A DNA stretch of 64,000 nucleotides from Acridotheres tristis (lineage: Eukaryota; Chordata; Aves; Passeriformes; Sturnidae): the NCBI GenBank assembly GCA_037013685.1, contig CM072891.1, positions 8,222,501-8,286,500 on the forward strand, read 5' to 3'. The notes below the pieces were generated by a model, which was not told the DNA's origin, made no database searches, and saw nothing but the letters and a program-made list of their open reading frames with translations. How positions within the stretch are numbered: position 1 is the first letter of the stretch; each line of letters opens with the position of its first letter. Shown piece after piece: positions 13,798 through 26,672 of this stretch. Made by a program: the position numbers and the translations under genes.

Positions 13798-16450
13798 GTA
13801 CGTGGGGAGCTCGGGGCTCTGCAGGCTGCCAGGGCACTGCCTCTCTGGCACCGTGTTTCCAGCAGCTTGGAAAGTGAACCTTGTTCTTCGGGATGGGTAA
13901 TTAGGTGTGGAGCGTGCACTGAAGCTTGTGCAGTCTGCTTCCTTGAGACCGAGGAGTATCACCTGAGGAAGAGCTGATTTCATTTCCTTATTTGATTATG
14001 GGATTAAATCTGCTTTAATGCTCTTACCCTGAAAACACTGTTCTTTTAGGAGTAGCTGGGCAGACACACTTTATTAATTCATCTTGCTGTTGAGGACTTG
14101 TTTGACCTTACCTGCTCTCCTGAGTGGCTTGGCTTAGTTTAATTTTTGCTTAGTTTGTCTGAAGTGCTTGTGATGCGTCCTTTTCAAATGGTGCAATATA
14201 AATGCAAATTGATTGTTTGATCATTGAAGCTATAAAAATACCGTGCATAAAATAGAAAAAAATGCAATTAAAGTTTAAATAGTGAAGTAAATCTATAGGT
14301 AGGTAATCGCCTTCCACAAATGTATACATTTTCATTGCACGTGGCAATTAAGCTGTCAGCTGAGGGAACATATTAACTGCATAAAACAGCTAGGAACTGA
14401 GAATTTATGTTATTAGGCCTTCATTTGAAATTCTTGCACATAGACCTTTTGCTACAGCTGTGGCTTGACTTGGAAGGGTTACCAGTAAGACTGTCACCAG
14501 TGAAAATGTCCTATCTGTAAATGGCATTTTTCCAACATGATGACCCTGGCCAAGGGTGCTAGATTTTGTTTCTCTAACTTTTTTTTACCCTAGATTAAAT
14601 AATTCCGTGCTTTTTTATTGCATCGCTCGACTGCATCACTGTACAAATGGACTAGTGTTCAAAAGAAAATACACTTCAGCGAGATGAGCAATTTAAGGCA
14701 TATGCTGCCAGCCTCTGGTTCTGGAGATGTTCTTGGTTCACACACCTTCACAACCTCAGTAAGCTGTGCCTTGTTATCAAAGCCATCTGTTAGTCCCTCC
14801 TTCGCAACTCCCCCCATACTTCTCAATAACAAACTGTGATTATACTGGTCTGCAGTTCTCGTTTTGACAGAACAATTTTAATCACATATGTTTTGAAACT
14901 GTGTGATGGTAATGACACATGTAAAAATGATCTTTTGCTCAGCATTACTTTTGCAGACCAACAGTTGGATGTTGGTGCTGGCACTGAGTGGAGCTGCCAG
15001 CAAGTTCTGTTCTACAGTGTAAGATGTCAACATATTAGCAAAAGAAATAAGGCCAGAAAGAACAGGGAAAATTGCATGGCAGAAGAGATGGCTCCAACGT
15101 TTGGCAAAGGATGGGAAATGCACAGTGACATAAAATCCCTGTGTTTTCTCTCTAGTGTATTGTCCTGCATTCATAGAGTTGGAATCTGCATCTTTGATTG
15201 CTGACTTCATTGTCAGTCTGGTGAATCTAGTGAAAGTTTGGTTTTATGACAAATAAGTACATTTCCACTTGGGATAATCTGTCTCAGGGTAAATAAGGCT
15301 TTAGGTGTAGTGAATCCCCACACTGACGCCTTCCTGGCCTATCCTTTGCCACAGAACACCTTTGTTCTGTGTTCCCCAACACTGCTTGCTACCACTTGCC
15401 AGGGGAAATCAAGTTTGATGATAATATTACTGGCATTATCATTATTACTCTTTTAAAAACTCACAACTTTTATTTGTTTTTTAAAAAACTCATAATACTG
15501 CAGATCAAGATGAACAAACTGTAGCTGTGTTGGAGAAAACACTGCTATTTACTATGGGTATGGTTAAGTACTTGATGTTTGTAAGAACATATTCTACTTA
15601 AGAGCATTTTTAGAAGTTCAGAATATATGTAGAAGCATATGTAAAAGCTCATAACTGAAAGAGATTCTTTTAAAATACTGACCTTGGGCTGTGAGAAGGC
15701 AATTACCTACCAAACAGGCTGTGTCTGAACATCCTCTAGACCTCCACAGTTATCTCTGGGGAAAGTAACTTTTATTGGCAAAGTGTGCTCCTCTGAGTGT
15801 CCATGTAAAGGGAGTGATTGGCCTTCCATTCACTTTTTCAGGTTTAGTTTAATAAGTATTCCTTTTGTACATCTGTGCAATTTCCACATTCACAGCCAGC
15901 AATGTTTAAGATAGTATTATGTCAAGAGATTTTTTTTCTGCACTCTCTCCAATTAGAATGTGTTTGTTAACTCAGCTTTAGTAAGAAATACGTGTAATAG
16001 CTGTACTGGGGAAAATGGGTTCATTTAAGTGATCACTGTAGACTTTTGCTATTGTCCTGCCTTGCATAGAATGCCATTGAAGGAAATGTGGGTGTTCAGT
16101 CTTTAATTCTCTTGTCAGCAGGCATCTCACACATTTAGAGATCCAATGTCAATACCCTGTGAAAGTGAATATTCTGCTGTTTCAATGCTGTGATACAGTG
16201 CTGTCGGGCAGTGGGGACATGATACCATCCAGGTTGTTCTAACAAAAGTCAGAACTGTGGTAGCTGGTTTTTCATGAAGCCTTAATTTGTACCAGGTAGG
16301 AATGGGCCCTTCCTCCCCTGTGTGCTGTGACAATACATACCCATTTTTGGCTAAGGTAGTGTTGGAAAAATTACAGTGTAAAGTGAGGTCAGACGTTTTC
16401 TTAGCTTGTAGCACTGCTGTCTCAGTCCTTGGTTGTGTGCTGTGTTGCAG
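13798..16450 (+). other. SIPA1L1: SIPA1L1 intron between exons c and d (2.65 kb)
   Basis: AT-rich intron with donor gtacgt and acceptor gttgcag. The 122-codon open frame at 14836-15204 and the 142-codon reverse frame at 16127-16555 have no recognisable protein content. The latter runs across the real exon d antisense. Confidence 0.85.
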
Positions 16451-16569
16451 AGCCAACGTGCCACCTCCCAGCAGTCTCAAAAGTCCTGCCGTCCTTCCGA
16501 GAGAGCCCCAGTGGAAGACTGATGAGACAGGATCCCGTGGTACACTTGTCTCCAAATAAGCAGGGTCAT
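16451..16569 (+). CDS. SIPA1L1: SIPA1L1 coding exon d
   Basis: This 119-nt exon encodes [20 protein letters not shown] and ends [14 protein letters not shown], matching SIPA1L1. AG at its start completes Glu with the last G of exon c. It ends on a codon boundary before the strong donor gtaagt. It is short and Pro/Ser-rich with no folded domain. Skipping it alone would break the frame, but skipping exons c and d together (244 nt) would also shift it, so both look obligatory. Confidence 0.95.
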
Positions 16570-17705
16570 GTAAGTGATCCTAAAAAGGGAATTATTGAAT
16601 GTTTCACGTTTGCTCCACAAGCTCTTGATACCAAAAGTGTTGTTCAAAGTTCTATTTAGAGTGTTGGTTTTTAAAAAAGGAAAGAAAAAAATCCTGTTCT
16701 CTACTAGAACATGGAGAATGTAGTAGAGCAGGCCTGTTGGTGCCTAAATCCTACAGCAGGGTATATTGAAATATTTACCAGTTAATAAAGATTTGCTGCC
16801 AGTTGAAAACCACCTCTTGTCTGTTATCTTGTGAGAAGTAAAGGATTTGTAGAAATTTGCAAAGCTGTTCCTAGACCTCACTTGTCAGACTTGCAGTTTA
16901 ACTAGTGTATCTTCTAATGCAATGCCCAGAAAGCTGCAGCTTCGAGACAGAATCGTGATTTTGGTTTGGTAAATTCTCCTTTTTCATAACGTACTTCGAA
17001 TGCTGTTGGAAGTCTGTCTGAAAGGACTCCTGGAATCCTGCTGAAAAAAATACTTTTCTTAAAATTTGTTTTGAAATTCTAAATGGTAAATTGTCTTTCT
17101 GTCTCTGCAGAATTAACTATTCATACTTTGTGGAGATTGTCACTTCCCAGTTTATATACAGAGGGATAGATAAATACAGTAAAGTTCATAAATTTAAAAT
17201 GTCTTGAAAATTATTGAAGTCACTATAATAAACGAAGCACACTTTAAGCTTAAAATTACTCAATAAACTGTATCATTTTTTTATTTTACAACAAGCTAAA
17301 ATACAGAGTTCTGTTGCATGATGTTACTGAAAGTATTACTTGCATTTATTTAGATGTGAGAAAGCCTTTAATTGGTTCCAAGTCTTTAATTTGCTCCTAC
17401 TTGCCAACATTATTCTTTCGATGCAATTGGCAGTGTTGCTTTTAGATTATTAATTCATAACAACACATATTTATTATTTAAAAAAGAACACACCAAAGAA
17501 ACTCGAACAGTAACACACCTGTCTTAATATTCTTAGAAGCACAGACTAGTTTTTAAATTTAGATTGACCTGTTTTTGATGAGATGTATTTGACTGCATAG
17601 TGACTTAATACATAACTTATTAGCTTGAGTGCCAAGTGCAACACTGGAATTATTAATGCTTGCATTATTCTGGTTTAGTCATTGTTAAAGTAAATCTTTA
17701 CTACG

Positions 17706-17728
17706 TGGATGGATGGATGGATGGATGG
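17706..17728. repeat. (GGAT)n microsatellite, five units
   Basis: Five perfect GGAT units lie in intron DNA. It is a simple repeat useful only as a length marker. Confidence 0.92.
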
Positions 17729-18079
17729 GCAAGTGATGAAGTTCTTAATGAGGGGGAAAAAAGTAACTTTAATTAACGATAACTAGGAGTCCAGATCAAC
17801 TTCATATTTCCCCATTTTCCTGTCAGTTCTTTCTTTAGTATATTAAAAGACATGGATGCTGATGATTCCTTGTTCTCAGTATGCATCTGTTCCCTATTTC
17901 CTTCTGAAGAGAGTAGCTGTATCTATTTTTTTTATATTTGTCTGGGATCTCTGTGTCTGTTCAGTAGAACAGGGGTACACAAATAGAAAACTTTTAAGTC
18001 TGCTTTCCATTAATTCCCTTTTTCCCAGGCCGTGTGGTCATCCAACAGGTCTGTTGCCTACTGCTTCAGTTCTGATTCT

Positions 18080-18152
18080 GTAGATGATCTGAACTTAGAT
18101 AAGTTCAGTAGAATTCAAATGGATATAAATACCCCAAAGGCAGATCATCTAC
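18080..18152. repeat. Nested intronic inverted repeats
   Basis: GTAGATGATCTG (18080-18091) is perfectly repeated in reverse complement at 18141-18152, with a 49-nt spacer. An 8-bp hairpin (CTGAACTT / AAGTTCAG, loop AGAT, 18089-18108) overlaps the left arm by three bases. The two folds therefore compete for those bases. Confidence 0.6.
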
Positions 18153-18920
18153 CAAGCAGTAAGTGTATGACAAGAAATTCTTCTTGAAATGGGATATTCC
18201 ACCACTATGAAATTAAGGACATTCAGTTTCTTTGTAATAGTGGGCTGTAACCAAGGACAGGACACATAAACCATCCAGGCACTGGCATGCCCTGATGGGA
18301 TAATTCAAAAGCATTACATTAAAGCTTCTTTTCATGCAGTTCTGCTTTTTGGAAGACAATTTCACATTAGTTAAATGATGTTTCACTGGTCATTTGCAAA
18401 GGACGCTCCTGCTGAGGAGGAAAGACACCCTGCTGCCAAGAAGAGGAAGAGAAGTGGCTATGCTCTTCTTTGAATTTTTGATAGGGAATTGGATTACTAA
18501 AATAGCATGCACTTTGTGTGGATTGCTTATGTTTCATATTCTAATATATTGCAGTCTTAAAATTAGAATATTTTTAATAATTGTAATTATAACCCAAGTC
18601 CAAGTCTACATAGCTCAGCCAATAAATTGGACTGGGCTGAGGAGAACTGTGCTTGAAAGGAACCACCGCAAGGTATTTTGGGACAAAATACAAACAACTC
18701 AGGCTTTTCCTGCCTTCCAAATCCATAAGAAAGGGTTTTTTATGTGCAGTCAGCACAGAGGATGTACATTGTGCTGGAATCAAATTTTCAGCGTTTATTA
18801 GTCTCCTCAATGTATGTATCCAGTACCTCCAGGTAGGAGAGCTCCTACTGTACAATGGTGCCTTTTGTAAGCCTTTATTTTCTCCTCTCCATTGTCATAA
18901 TTCCGTTGTTTCTTCTGTAG

Positions 18921-19360
18921 TCTGACAGCCACTACTCCAGCCATTCCAGCAGCAATACACTCTCCAGCAATGCCTCCAGTGCTCACAGTGATGAGAAGTG
19001 GTATGACAGCGGGGAGCGCACGGAATCGGAGCTGAACAGCTACAATTACCTTCAAGGGACATCCGCCGACAGCGGCATCGACACCACTTCCTACGGGCCC
19101 AGCCACGGCAGCAGCGCCTCCCTGGGGGCTGCCACGTCGCCCCGCACCGGGCTGGCCAAGGACAAGGTGGCACCGCTGTGGCACAGCTCCAGCGAAGTGG
19201 TCTCCATTGCAGACAGGACATTAGAAAAGGACAGCCACATGGACAGGAAGGCTGAATCCTCGCTCAGCCTGGATATTCACAGCAAGAGTCAGCCAGCCTC
19301 CAACCCTCTCACAAGGGAGAACAGTGCTTACAGCTTAAGTGATGCTGTCTCACATACAAG
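18921..19360 (+). CDS. SIPA1L1: SIPA1L1 coding exon e with DSGIDT phosphodegron
   Basis: This is the largest exon in the window: 440 nt, about 146 codons. It begins [20 protein letters not shown] and carries [20 protein letters not shown]. The hexapeptide DSGIDT at 19068-19085 fits the DSGxxS/T degron read by the SCF ubiquitin ligase with beta-TrCP. In SPAR, this kind of site is known to be used after PLK2 phosphorylation to remove the protein from active synapses. The motif is seen here; its use in this species is inferred. [11 protein letters not shown] and the final SHT are also SIPA1L1 text. The exon starts on a codon boundary and ends with AG, completed to Ser at 25190. It is far richer in CpG than the flanking introns. 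Confidence 0.96.
19068..19085 (+). other. SIPA1L1: DSGIDT phosphodegron codons
   Basis: GAC AGC GGC ATC GAC ACC encodes DSGIDT in frame in exon e, fitting the beta-TrCP degron DSGxxS/T. In the family this is linked to PLK2-driven turnover of SPAR at active synapses. Confidence 0.8.
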
Positions 19361-22300
19361 GTAATTTTCACCTCTTGTGTGATTGCCCTCCCCACATCCA
19401 TTTTCTCATTCTCACTCTCTAACCTATCAAAAGTGAGAAGTAGATGTTGAAGAGAGGGGCTTCTACTTATGTTAATCAGTGTTTTGAAAGATTTCACTGT
19501 GGAGACTGCTTGAAAATTAAGACCACCTTTTGCATCTGCTACTGCTTACATTACTAGAAGTCTTTAAGAGCATATTCAGTACTAAACTGTCCGTAAGACA
19601 GACATGTCTGATGCGTTTATAGAGAATATCTTGCAACAGCTGCAGTCCATGTGTGGCTCAGAAAGGAGATCAGTCCATGTTATTAATGAACAGTTTAATA
19701 TCGGGTTTATTCTTAGTCTTGCAAGTACTCATTTCAGATGATTTGCATTTTTCCCCGTTCTTTGGAAGTCAGCTTGCAGTTGGTATGATCAATAATGAGG
19801 GCAAGTTGCTTGGGAGTGCTAGCATCTAGATCTTAATCTCATTCTCCTGCAAGCTTGTGGGTACAGGCTTGATAGGTTACAGTCACCTTCCCTTTCTCCC
19901 TCGGTATTGCCACTTGTAAAATCTGCAATATCAAGTACGTGTGTAATGTGCTTAAACACCTCAAATGGAAGATACCCACTTTACAAGTCAATCAGTGCTG
20001 CTAGAAGCAGAAAATATTTTAGGCCATTTTCCTAACCCATTTCCCAAGAAGTATTCAGTGTGCTTTTAAAAAAATATTCCTGCTGTGCCATACTAGCAAC
20101 AAGAAGAGAACATAGCTCTTTCAGGAAGGATGTGGGATCATCATAATTTGTTGGCCTTGTGGAGCCTGACTGTTGCATTTTTATTCTTAAGGCACCTCTG
20201 TTTTGAGTGTGTAGCTAAAATCCCTGCAGACTGGAAGTCCAAAGCAATTTCTTGTAATTGTCTTGAATAAAGCTACTGTGCAAGACTAGATGTTTATGAG
20301 AACAGTTCACTAATCCCTCATACAGTAGCTGCAAATAAAGGAGTTGTCATAGAGACTGTAATGGTCTCCATGTGCTTTGTCATGGTAATTGTGACTAAGT
20401 AATCCATTAATGGTGGTCCCACTCTGGCTTACTGCCTCTCTTCATGGGCCATTTTTGGCACCAAAGCTCACACTCAATTGACAGAACTCCCTCCCAGGTG
20501 TTTGAGACTGGTGTGTTCCCAGTAGCTGCGTATACGTGAAGGACTTGAGCAAGTCTGGAGAGAACACTCTGCAGAGGGACTTAGATTTCTGGCATGTTAG
20601 TGTGTTCCCCTTTCTTGAAGGTAAAAAGTCTACATGGTGGTTGTCTACAGTGTTACACCTTTTATTTTAAGATAAGCATGTTTATGTGCATTTTTTAACA
20701 TTCAGTAGCATTTACCACTGCAGTACTTGTCTGAACATACCTGGCAGCAACATCAACTGTTGAGATTCTTATACCAAATGCTGATTGCAATAAAGTTAGT
20801 AGCATTGTCATTTGGAAGGATTTTTTTCTGAAAACCCTTAAAGAATCCTGGAAAATTTATGTAAGTCTTGGAAGCTTTATTGTGAAGCCTAATGGAATGG
20901 CATGTTTGTATATCTGAGGTTCTGGTTTCTTCTTCAAGCACCAAATAGGGTAGTTCCCTAGAAAAGCTGAGAAAATTTTACAGAAAGACAACAACTTTGC
21001 AAGGCAGGCACACCATGACAGTTCTTCTCTTCCATGAATGTACTTTGGAATTGGCTGCAAACGGGTGTCTATGTTGTTGTCTCGTTATTTATTGTATCTT
21101 AGCATTGGGTCTCCAAAACACAGTGTTTTCTCTAGTTGGTGTGGATTAACTGACGTAATGTTTCTCTGATGGTATTGAAATTACTCTCTCCTCATAGTTT
21201 TGGGGCTGTCATTGAAATTTCCAGATAAAGGTTTCCTGGGCTTTATTCTGGAGAAAGCAGTTGGGGTTTCTTTTGGCCAAGTTTCATTTAAAACTGAGAC
21301 GTTCATAATGCAACTCTTTACAAAAAGGAGTAGTAGCAGTTTGTAGAACATGTCGGGCATGATACTCGAGAAATGGAGCAATGCTTGCACATACATCGTT
21401 TGTTGTGGTGGATTAAAAACAGATTGACTCATGTTCCTTCTTGATTTTTTGGTTTTTGAAGACTAGAGCATGTGTTTGATGCCTCACAATAAAACAAAGA
21501 CACAGTCTGGGATAAAAAGCTTTGATTTTGTTTCTTGTGGCATCCTCAGTTGGTGGTTGCACGCTGAACAGCAGTGGAACCCTTGGTCATCCAGCTCTTT
21601 GCTCCCAACTCTGTCATTGCTTCCTCTGTGGAGGCACAACAGCTTGGAGCTGGAGGCTGGTTAAAATGGCACTTGCAAAAGACAAGTACAGATTATGGAG
21701 ATTATTAGGAAGATGCCTGCTTGAAGGAGGTGAAGGAGGGGAGACGAAAGAAAGATTCTGAACAGGCTACTTTTCATGAGAAATGAACAGCTTAATTGGT
21801 GTGTTTCTCTATCAGTTTCTAAATTGTGATCCTTTGTTGTTTCTCACTTTTTTTTATCTTTTGCCTGTGGATGCCATAATGTCTGTAATGTCTTTAAAAT
21901 CAGGCTTCTGAGCAAGAAGAAAAGGAATATGGCCCTAAAGAGATCTCTGTGACAAAAGAAAAGAAAATAACTACAAATTAGAGTGTTTGTGTCTGTAGAA
22001 GACAAGAGCGATAATTACTGCTCAGATCATTTAATGGTGCATAAAAGAACTTGTACCTGAGAACTGGTGGCAAAATGTAAATTATAGTGATTAACTTTTA
22101 CAGCAGAGCTTCTGGCTGGGTTTTATTTCTCTTTTCCACCCCCATTCCCAAAGTCCTTCCTGATGATTGTGCAGATTTCTCATAGCATCCCAGGAGAACT
22201 GCATTATGTAGGCCAGTAATTATACAGAACCATTATAGCTGAATGTCATTAAATGAAGCAGTATGTGCTGATGGCATGAATTCCTTACAAAAAAATTAAA

Positions 22301-25189
22301 TCAAACTTTCATTTCTACCTAAGCTATACAGTTTTTATGGTCTTCTTACCAAAATTAAAAGGATAATCTTGACTATTTATAATCAAATACATTTTTCATT
22401 ACTTCTGATAATTTTAAGATAGTTAAAATATTATTTATTGTAGATTGCTTTTATGCTCTCAATTCTTGCAGACAGTCATGTAGTATTAGAATGTTTTCAT
22501 AATTCAATCCTTGGTGTCTCAATAATTGAGGTGGGAGATAGGGGACCAGTAGTCACCATCTCTGTGTCCTGAGAAAGAGGACTGAATCTCTTCCACATAA
22601 AACTCACCTGGTCTAGGTATCTGTCACAGTATGATGAAGTCTCTGCAAGCTTCCTGGTGTCAAATACTCTATTAACTTCCCATCACTACCATAGTGCTCC
22701 AGCTCTGATTTAGTTTTTGTAGAGTTTATCCAAAGCCTTTTGCTCTCCAAATATGCTCTCAGTTAACAAGTGTGTCTCTTTGCCTGTCTGTATCCTGTTG
22801 GCCTGCCTGTGTTTACTGGTAGGCTGAAAAGCTTCAGTCATATTCACAATTCTGTGTGTAGTCCTGAAGCAGAATATCCTCCCAGAAATACCATATTGTA
22901 AAAACCACAGCTCAAAATATGCAATGCACTTTAAGGAAAACCATATTTAAAATTGTATGCTAATTTTACTAGCATTTACCAGGTTGCTCTTGGTGTCTAT
23001 TATATGATGCATATTATAATAAACATTCAAATGAGAATACTTAAAATGCACAATGTATATTTATAGTATGTTATATAATAAATATTATACATATATATGC
23101 ATCTTATATAAATTTTATGTCAGGCATAATTAACATCAGTTTTTACCTTCTTTCCCCAGTAACATTAAGGATCAACACCATTAGCTTATCCAGGAGCTAG
23201 ATATTTATTTTTACCGGTTTTTATTAACAAACAGTTTGTCACAACTAGCACTTCCTTGAGAAATACCTGATGGGTTGAGGAATTCTGAAATGTGGTCAGA
23301 GATTCCTTTCTCCGTTTTCCCTACACTGAAGCAGAAGGACTTTTCTACTTGAGTGTATTTAGGAGGAGCTAAAAATGGCAGTTTATGCTGTGGTAGTGAT
23401 ACCTTACAGATGGGCTGGTTTACTCAGCATGTGTAGGAGATTTTTTCAGTATTGGAAGAGACAAAGGGGGAATGAAGAAAAATTTACTGCCTTTTCCCCT
23501 AGCTCTTAATTTTCTCTGCTTTCTTGCTATAAATTATGCTTAGTTTTATCTGCTACAAATATGAAGGTTATGCTATGCAGCACCAAATATATGGGATTGA
23601 TGGACTGGAAAATACCTTCCTGTATATTCTCAGTCTGCTGTCTTTTGTATAGGCTTTTCAAATGTAGAGATGGAGGGAAGGAGGAAAAACAGTTCTTTAA
23701 TCCAAAATCTGTATTACTGTAATTTGATTTGTATGCAAGTGGAGAGGTGCATCTTGCCCCTGATGTGATGCCCCTGGGCTGCAGTAGGCAGTAGAAGGCT
23801 ACAGTCCACCCAGGCTCTTCATCAAGTGCACAGCACTTCACTGCTGGGAATCGTGCTTAACTTGAGCCACATAAAAATGAAACATTTCAGGGTGATTCTT
23901 TCAACTCCATCTGCTGTCAGTGAAGAGAGAAGCAACTCCAAAGCATTAGTTCTCCCTGCATATCTGAGATACCTAATTTAAGACAAGCAGAACCACCTCC
24001 TTAGGATATTTCTTCATTGACTACTACAGCCCGAGCCAGACAAGTGGCATAGATTAGATAACTGACTGCTTGAGACTAAACATAGGTGGTATTATTTTCC
24101 CAGGTGGCAACATAAATTTAACCTTAAGTTCCTTTTTCTGTTTCAGTAAGAGGGATAGATGTGAAAATGCATTGTTTTATTAAGTTATGAAAAGATTGGC
24201 GAAGAATTTTCTTCTATGCTAAGGAAAAAGAGATTATTCAGTGACTTTATTTAGCCTTCCTGCTTATTTTTATTTCTCAGTCAGAAACTGTTCTTTACCA
24301 TGAGGCCATCTGTTTCAAGTTCCTTTAGTGCAGTGTTGGATCCAGGGATGAAAATGTGGAGAAGTTGTATAGAGAGCTGGTAGAAAACCGATCTCTAGAT
24401 ATATGTAATGCTATTTCAGTATTAAAGCTGTACACAACGATTTCCTGTTATTGTGCTTATAAATGACTGACCTTTTAAGGTTGTTCTAGTAAATATTGTC
24501 TAGGCCTAGCACTCCTGATAGGGAGCAAGTTCCATCAGATTTGAGTGTTACCATTACTGAAGAGTATCTTCCATCTAAAGCCCCTCTCCTTCTCCCAACA
24601 AGCTCCTGTTGGTCTTCCCAGCTCCATTTTCTGTCTTGACAAATGGTGATACATGTTAGAGACCTGCTCTAACTTCTCAATTTAAGTCTTCTTTTTATTC
24701 TTGCAAATGCTAAATGAATGATTTCAGCAAGCCCTGTTTTGAGAGCTGCATTGGTTTCTTCTTTAGTTTGTTGGGGTGTCATAAAGAGATGTTTGTTGTT
24801 GCTTAAGTTTCTTTAAAATATGTTTTCTTTTAAAGACAGGAATTCCAGCAAGAATTTGGACTTCGGTACTTTTCTGCTAATTCTACTAAAATCTCATGTA
24901 TTACTTTTAAACTGCCTAATGACAATGAACCCCTAGATTTCCCATTTTGTGAAGAGTGATTGTATTGTGCCTTTAGAAGTTGCTTGCAAAATTTTTCCAT
25001 TATTATCTGAGGTGTTTTTAATGGAACATTGGTGGAAGGCCCTTAAGAAGAGCAAACTGGTTTTGCTACTCTGTCCGCTGTTGATAAGAATAACATCTTG
25101 TATCCAGAGTTCTGCTCTAAAATAAATTAAACAAGGCCCATATATACACATTTGAGGCAATTTTTGTCTTTGTTATGTTCTTCTCCTAG
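19361..25189 (+). other. SIPA1L1: SIPA1L1 intron between exons e and f (5.83 kb)
   Basis: AT-rich intron with donor gtaatt and acceptor tctcctag. The most extreme composition is at 22970-23120, which is almost only A and T. I see no exon, RNA gene or transposon; the many short open frames are unsupported. Confidence 0.85.
23030..23118. repeat. AT-rich low-complexity stretch
   Basis: The stretch is a mix of TATA, ATAT and TTATA words with few G or C bases, including alternating ATATATATG near 23092. It is probably an easily unwound spot or low-complexity sequence and carries no gene signal. Confidence 0.7.
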
Positions 25190-25429
25190 TACCATGAGCT
25201 CACGACACTCTGCCAGCCCTGTTGTTTTCACCAGTGCCAGGAGCTCACCTAAAGAAGAGCTTCATTCTGCCACTTCTCCCCAGCTCGCACCTTCCTTCTC
25301 CTCCTCCTCTTCCTCCTCATCTGGTCCTAGGACTTTCTACCCTCGCCAGGGTGCTACTAGCAAGTATCTGATCGGATGGAAAAAGCCAGAAGGGACAATA
25401 AACTCAGTGGGGTTTATGGATTCAAGAAA
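25190..25429 (+). CDS. SIPA1L1: SIPA1L1 coding exon f with poly-serine tract
   Basis: This 240-nt exon encodes [20 protein letters not shown], then a Ser-rich segment with eight consecutive Ser (25299-25322), then [20 protein letters not shown] and GFMDSRK. The text matches SIPA1L1. The first T completes the Ser codon from exon e, and the terminal AA is completed to Lys at 26507. The donor is gtaaga. The exon is symmetric (phase 2 to phase 2, 80 codons), so it could be skipped in frame. The Ser codons form a TCC-rich microsatellite within coding sequence, a likely site of length variation. Confidence 0.95.
25299..25322 (+). repeat. SIPA1L1: Coding (TCC)-rich poly-Ser repeat
   Basis: Eight serine codons in a row (five TCC, two TCT, one TCA) form an imperfect trinucleotide repeat. 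The codon interruptions suggest purifying selection against slippage rather than a recent expansion. Confidence 0.85.
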
Positions 25430-26506
25430 GTAAGACTGGTTTTTTTGTTCTCTTGTTTGATCATTTGCTTTAATTGTTAATGAAGCATTTTGATCTGTGA
25501 CAATTTTCTGAAGAGCTCAAGACTATTAAATACAATGCTTCATCTTCTGTAGAACATAATCTCTAATCTAGTCTTCTTGGAGTACGGTTTAAATATTTGA
25601 TAGTTGGCTAATCTCATTCCCTGTTAACTTGTGAAAGTTGGGGTCTTTATCATTTCTAGAAAGCTCTATGGATTTCAGTCCTATTAAAGCTTATCCTTTC
25701 TTGGGACTACTTAAAGGTGACTCAAAATGCTATTTGAGCAAATATTAAAAATCCTCTTATTGTAGAGCCTGAGTTTTACTTAAAACTCTCATCCATGTAG
25801 TAGCACCGTGCATGTTGTGCATTAACTCTGTCATTCCACATTGCCTTGTTAAAATTGCTGCCAATATCCAATCTAACTGGCTTAAAGCAAGCCAGGATAT
25901 CTCAGCATTACAATATGCAAGCATCTCTTTTGGAAGAGAAATTGAGAAACAACTTACTAGTGAAAATATTGTTAAGTATGACTCAAAAAGCAAGTAGTTC
26001 AGACAGCCCATTTCAAAGTAATTTATTCAAACCCTCTTGACTGTTACTGAGTCAAGCACAGCATCACTAGATGATACCAGTTATACCAGCTGTCAAAAAG
26101 AAATCGTGGAACTTTGTGATAACTACATTATAAAAAGCCAGTTGAAATATTAAAGAAACTCGAAGATTGGCTGCTTTTGGGCTTACTGAAGATACCTTTT
26201 TTAGCTTTATACAGAATGCATATTATTTTAATGGATTCAGTCCCTTATTGGGAAAATGTATTACATTAACCTTTGAATTATTTTATTGTATTGCTAGTTG
26301 ATGTTTTTAAACAAGCTTAGTGCTTCCACAGGTATCCACTAAGGTGAGTCTGCTGTAGCAGTGAAACTTCTTCCATCCTCTGTGCCCTCTACATAGTGAT
26401 TTTTTTTTTTCTTTTAAAAACTTGAGGGTGCTATAATTCTTGTTTCATTCATGCCTCCTGCCCCAGGGCTTTGAGACCTGAATGTGTCTGTTCCATTTCA
26501 TTTAAG
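25430..26506 (+). other. SIPA1L1: SIPA1L1 intron between exons f and g (1.08 kb)
   Basis: Short AT-rich intron with donor gtaaga and acceptor atttaag. A run of T at 26400-26410 lies about 100 nt before the acceptor. Nothing else is recognised. Confidence 0.85.
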
Positions 26507-26672
26507 ACGTCACCAGAGTGATGGCAATGAAATGGCCCACCCTCGGCTGCGGGCGTCCGCAAGAGACCTGCGAGCATCCCCAAAACGAGCCTCCAAGTCC
26601 ACTGTCGAAGAAGAGCTGAAGAAATTGATAGATCTTGATAGCCCAACACCTGAATCCCAGAAGAATTTTAAG
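26507..26672 (+). CDS. SIPA1L1: SIPA1L1 coding exon g
   Basis: This 166-nt exon encodes [20 protein letters not shown], then [20 protein letters not shown] and [15 protein letters not shown], matching SIPA1L1. The first A completes Lys from exon f; the exon ends on a codon boundary before donor gtatgt. The segment pairs a basic cluster ([14 protein letters not shown]) with an acidic helix-prone stretch ([11 protein letters not shown]). The donor is followed by a short (GA)n run at 26679-26693. SPTP is a proline-directed phosphorylation candidate. Confidence 0.95.

Larger units (their letters stand above)
16570..18920 (+). other. SIPA1L1: SIPA1L1 intron between exons d and e (2.35 kb)
   Basis: It holds a (GGAT)5 microsatellite at 17707-17726 and nested inverted repeats at 18080-18152. 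The acceptor is ttctgtag. The 135-codon open frame at 18394-18801 has no family resemblance and no matching splice structure. Confidence 0.85.

Noticed and set aside
13546..13983. Cluster of overlapping open frames on both strands around 13.6-14.0 kb.
   Set aside because: They are shadows of the CpG-rich SIPA1L1 exon at 13673-13797 and its flanks; only the frame joined by splice sites fits the protein.
16127..16555. 142-codon reverse-strand open frame.
   Set aside because: It runs antisense through the real exon at 16451-16569 and has no recognisable content.
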